A program made the position numbers and the translations under genes. The notes beneath the pieces are model-generated. The model was not told the origin of the DNA, searched no databases, and was given only the letters and a program-made list of their open reading frames with translations. A stretch of 16,974 nt of DNA from CAKSQF01 sp051867925 (GTDB taxonomy: Bacteria; Bacillota; Clostridia; Oscillospirales; CAG-272). Positions 14,695 through 16,974 of this stretch are shown here, one piece after another; the first letter of the stretch is position 1, and each line of letters starts with the position of its first letter. Location: the NCBI GenBank assembly GCA_051867925.1, contig JBJDZI010000040.1:1-16974 (forward strand). Direction: 5' to 3'.

Positions 14695-16427
14695 TTCGGC
14701 AGTTTCGGGATGGCGTCATCCATCCACACGGCGCGCTTTTGCAGAAAGTCGATCAGATATTGAATCTGCTTTTCATAAGTGTTCGCCTCCATACACCACT
14801 TGGACTGATAGCCCGCGCGCACATTCCAGATCTGCCAAACGCGGAAGTTCTCCTGCTGAGAACCCTCCAGCAGGGCGGCATAGGTGTGGATCGTCTCGTT
14901 CGCCACGCTCAGCAGACGGTCGCGTACTTCGTTCCAGCGCTCTGCAAGGCGGGCGCAAAATTCTTCGTCCCGAAGCAGATAAGTACACCAGTTGTACTGT
15001 ACATAGGCATCCGCTTCATTACTGCCCGCGGTGACCCAGTGATCGTAGTTTTTGTTGTCCCGCGAGAAATTGCCAAACGCCAGGTCAAAGTCCCAGATGG
15101 GACCCATCCGAATCTTGCCGCCCTTCTCTTTGACCAAAAAGCAGGAACGGCGGAAGCAGGAATCCAGATTGTAGGAAAGCTCGTGCAGGATGATCCAGTC
15201 CACAAAGCTGTCCACGTCGATATATTTCTCGTATCCCTCTCCCTGTTTGATGGCATCCTCGGCTTTTTGGAAATAGTCGATGATAAATGCCTTTTGCTCT
15301 GCGGTAATGGTCTTGTAATCGGGGGACTTGAAGGTGGCAAAGCGCACTAATCTTCCGCTGGTGTGGAAATAGTGTACCCCATTCACGTCTCCGGTAGGTG
15401 CCATTCCGCCGATTTCCAAAAGATAATCGGTATCGGGATCGGTGGAGCCTTCCTCAATGTCCACCCGCCCGTTTGCCACTTCCATATGCTCGCTCAGCGC
15501 GTACACGCCCCGATATTCGCCGTTGACGAACAGATCCACAGGGTAAGAGTGAGGCGACCAGACCAGATTGTCCAGTACCCGGCCCATCTCGTAGGCAAGG
15601 GTGTTGCGGATCAGCGATTTGTCTGCGTAGTTGGCAAGCAGGATCCAGTCTCGGTTGTCGTCCAGACCAAGGAGAGATTCTTTTTTATTCAGTTTGATCT
15701 TATAGGGCTTTTTGTCCCACTTCCAAGTGGAATTGCCCCGCCCGCGTATGGTTCCGCTGACGTTGCCGATGGACTCATAGCCTTCCAGGGCAGAGCAGTC
15801 CAGCGAGAAGGTCATCGCCGCAGGAAGTTCACGGTCGATGGCATCCACCGTCATCCCACCGCTCAGGGTAACATTGACGATGGGAAGTTGATACACGGTT
15901 CTGTCCACCGCAAGGGTGTATTTTTTCACCCAGCCGTTTTCGTCGGTAACGGTGCAAACGGCGTGCTCGGTCAGATCCACGCCACCGTCAGCGGTCTGAT
16001 TCGAAAAACTCACTTTCCCGCCCTCAGCAGTCGCGGTGAGATAAGCGCGGGACAGCGTGGCAAGATCGGCGTAGGTTTGGTAGGTAAGGGTAAGCGTTGC
16101 CGTGCGGGCATCCTCGTCTATCTCAAAGGAAACGTCCTGCGCCAGCGTGGGATTATCGGCGGCGGTCAGAGTCAGGCTCACCAGCACGCCGTTCCCTTCG
16201 GGAGCAGGCGGAAGCGGCTCGGTATTCGGCAGGTCGTCGGTAGTTTCGGGTAGCGTGGTCACGGGATCTCGATCCGTTCCAGCGGTAGTGGAAGACGGCG
16301 AGACGGTGGTGGAAGACGTGAGGTCTGTGATCTCTGCAGTCGTCGCGGGAGCGTTCTGCCCCGGATAGCATCCCGCAAGCGCGCCCATCAGGACAGTAAT
16401 AGCTAAAAATAAAGAGATTCGTCGCAT
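14691..16427 (-). CDS. CotH-family lipoprotein (spore-coat-type protein kinase fold)
   Basis: A 578-residue secreted lipoprotein. The N-terminal signal ends in the lipobox LAGC (Cys20). A Ser/Thr/Pro-rich linker covers about residues 25-78, a beta-rich region about 80-180, and the CotH domain about 185-570. CotH hallmarks seen are GTIRGRGNSTWKWDKKPYKIKLNKKE, NRDWILLANYADKSLIRNTLAYEMGR, VNGEYRGVYALSEHMEV, and GPIWDFDLAFGNF with the metal-binding Asp pair. Bacillus CotH is an atypical protein kinase that phosphorylates coat proteins CotB and CotG; this one is predicted to act outside the membrane instead. GGAG lies 6 nt before the ATG and a strong promoter precedes it. Substrate unknown. Confidence 0.88.
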   Translation of the reverse strand: MRRISLFLAITVLMGALAGCYPGQNAPATTAEITDLTSSTTVSPSSTTAGTDRDPVTTLPETTDDLPNTEPLPPAPEGNGVLVSLTLTAADNPTLAQDVSFEIDEDARTATLTLTYQTYADLATLSRAYLTATAEGGKVSFSNQTADGGVDLTEHAVCTVTDENGWVKKYTLAVDRTVYQLPIVNVTLSGGMTVDAIDRELPAAMTFSLDCSALEGYESIGNVSGTIRGRGNSTWKWDKKPYKIKLNKKESLLGLDDNRDWILLANYADKSLIRNTLAYEMGRVLDNLVWSPHSYPVDLFVNGEYRGVYALSEHMEVANGRVDIEEGSTDPDTDYLLEIGGMAPTGDVNGVHYFHTSGRLVRFATFKSPDYKTITAEQKAFIIDYFQKAEDAIKQGEGYEKYIDVDSFVDWIILHELSYNLDSCFRRSCFLVKEKGGKIRMGPIWDFDLAFGNFSRDNKNYDHWVTAGSNEADAYVQYNWCTYLLRDEEFCARLAERWNEVRDRLLSVANETIHTYAALLEGSQQENFRVWQIWNVRAGYQSKWCMEANTYEKQIQYLIDFLQKRAVWMDDAIPKLPN

Positions 16428-16459
16428 TTTTATCTCCGGAGGTTGGTTTTTGCAAGTTC

Positions 16460-16488
16460 AGTATAGCAGAAAATCCAACGGATGTCAA
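16460..16488 (-). promoter_or_regulatory. Sigma-A promoter of the CotH gene
   Basis: Minus-strand TTGACA (16488-16483), 17-bp spacer, TATACT (16465-16460) with TGC before it. It faces away from the tRNA promoter that begins 50 bp downstream on the plus strand. Confidence 0.85.
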
Positions 16489-16537
16489 GAGAACCTGCCC
16501 TGCGAAAACAGAGTTTTCGTTTTTTTAAAATTTGTAA

Positions 16538-16566
16538 TTGACAAAGGGAAAAAAATATGCTATACT
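16538..16566 (+). promoter_or_regulatory. Promoter of the tRNA-Pro chimera region
   Basis: TTGACA (16538-16543), a 17-bp spacer and TATACT (16561-16566). The start would be near 16573, about 30 nt before the tRNA 5' end, as expected for a tRNA operon. The promoter is intact although the tRNA behind it is broken. Confidence 0.82.
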
Positions 16567-16603
16567 ATGGCTTGGTGAAATCAATCTGCCGAAAACAGCA
16601 TAT

Positions 16604-16644
16604 CGAGATGTAGCTCAGTTGGTAGAGTGCCTGCTTTGGGAGCA
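16604..16644 (+). pseudogene. 5' half of a tRNA-Pro(TGG), truncated at the anticodon loop
   Basis: Acceptor 5' strand CGAGATG, D-arm GCTC-AGTTGGTA-GAGT, anticodon stem CCTGC and loop TTTGGGA (anticodon TGG at 16637-16639), then GCA. The matching 3' half is absent: no CATCTCG acceptor strand and no normal T-arm appear before the next tRNA half. From about 16642-16645 on, the sequence is the 149-bp repeat instead. The normal anticodon stem partner GCAGG is kept only as GCA. It cannot form a cloverleaf as it stands. Confidence 0.75.
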
Positions 16645-16783
16645 TAGACGGTGTTCGCACCACCTGACAACGACAACCGCCGAAAACCCTTCAACCGTGC
16701 GGATTTCGGGCGGTATGGAAAACAAAAAATAGCAGTCAAAAATGTGTTTGACCACAGATTTGACCACCTACACGACCACAATT
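16635..16783 (+). repeat. 149-bp direct repeat, copy 1, starting in the tRNA-Pro anticodon loop
   Basis: Collinear with copy 2 at 16826-16974 without a gap (offset 191 bp), highly similar at both ends and more diverged around 16662-16675 and 16715-16734. It begins with the anticodon loop TTTGGGA. It contains a GGTG-TTCG-CACC hairpin (16650-16661), a longer stem ACCGCCGAAA/TTTCGGGCGGT (16676-16714) and GTCAAA/TTTGAC (16735-16752). Three GACCAC units follow to the end. No good reading frame or RBS is evident. Confidence 0.8.
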
Positions 16784-16794
16784 AAATAAACTAT

Positions 16795-16832
16795 CGGGGT
16801 ATAGCGCAGTTGGTAGCGCGCGACATTTGGGA
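16795..16832 (+). pseudogene. 5' half of a second, different tRNA-Pro(TGG), truncated at the anticodon loop
   Basis: Acceptor strand CGGGGTA, D-arm GCGC-AGTTGGTA-GCGC, anticodon stem CGACA and loop TTTGGGA (anticodon TGG at 16828-16830). The expected 3' stem TGTCG is replaced by GCATA of the repeat, so the anticodon stem cannot close. The acceptor and stems differ from the first half, so it is not a simple copy of it. No 3' half lies in the window, which ends 142 bp later. Confidence 0.72.
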
Positions 16833-16974
16833 GCATAGACGGTGTTCGCACCGCACGAAAGCGAAAACCGCCGAAAACCCTTTCACCGTGCGGATTTCGG
16901 GCGGTTAAGAAAATGAAAAAAAGCGGTCAAAAATGTGTTTGACCACAGATTTGACCACCTACACGACCACAATT
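16826..16974 (+). repeat. 149-bp direct repeat, copy 2, running to the window edge
   Basis: Starts in the anticodon loop of the second tRNA half and matches copy 1 along its whole length, ending in the same ACCACAATT at the last base of the window. The stem at 16926-16943 is one pair longer than in copy 1 (GGTCAAA/TTTGACC). What follows cannot be seen, so further units are possible. Confidence 0.8.

Noticed and set aside
16538..16781. Short frames on both strands across the first tRNA half and repeat
   Set aside because: The plus frame begins at the TTG of the -35 box and both cross tRNA sequence; no RBS.
16604..16825. tRNA-Pro gene interrupted by a self-splicing intron
   Set aside because: An intron would be followed by the tRNA 3' half; none is present before the next tRNA 5' half, and no group I core is recognisable.
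1..16974. CRISPR array, insertion sequence or phage genes
   Set aside because: No spaced repeat array, transposase, integrase or phage structural gene was seen; the right-end repeat has only two copies in view.

Overview
The window most likely comes from the chromosome of an anaerobic, endospore-forming Firmicute of class Clostridia, perhaps a gut Oscillospiraceae-like lineage. The clues are spoIIR with a sigma-F-like promoter, RNase J, a split transketolase, a Na+-pumping biotin-dependent decarboxylase operon, and TTGACA/TATAAT promoters with 17-bp spacers. No RNA marker fixes the species. Almost everything lies on the minus strand. The one clear plus-strand protein gene is a small permease-like gene near 14.3-14.7 kb; a plus-strand promoter and two broken tRNA-Pro genes lie at the right end.

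Read right to left (the direction of most transcription), the layout is as follows. (1) 16.5-17.0 kb: a tRNA-type promoter, then two tRNA-Pro 5' halves, each joined at the anticodon loop to a copy of the same 149-bp sequence. (2) A CotH-family lipoprotein, its stop overlapping the stop of the convergent CmpB-like permease. (3) tadA, with a TTG start. (4) A two-gene transketolase with a consensus promoter, ending at a terminator. (5) A ComEC-like metallo-beta-lactamase hydrolase, apparently fed by read-through. (6) A five-gene biotin operon: acyl-CoA-type carboxyltransferase, OadG-like anchor, biotin carrier, OadB Na+ pump and pyruvate/oxaloacetate-type carboxyltransferase, with its own promoter and terminator. 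(7) A 190-bp stretch dense in inverted repeats. (8) An operon of a PfkB-fold protein, an alpha/beta hydrolase and ruvX. (9) spoIIR coupled to a small membrane protein. (10) RNase J behind a long structured leader, its stop cut by the window edge.

The two items of most interest are the right-end tRNA chimeras and the biotin operon. The operon holds both carboxyltransferase types of a transcarboxylase (12S- and 5S-like), one carrier (1.3S-like) and a membrane Na+ pump, with no biotin carboxylase. It could therefore pass carboxyl groups between a CoA ester and pyruvate, or spend them on Na+ export. A third is the PfkB-fold protein, which lacks the catalytic Asp of its family. The rest is ordinary core Firmicute content.
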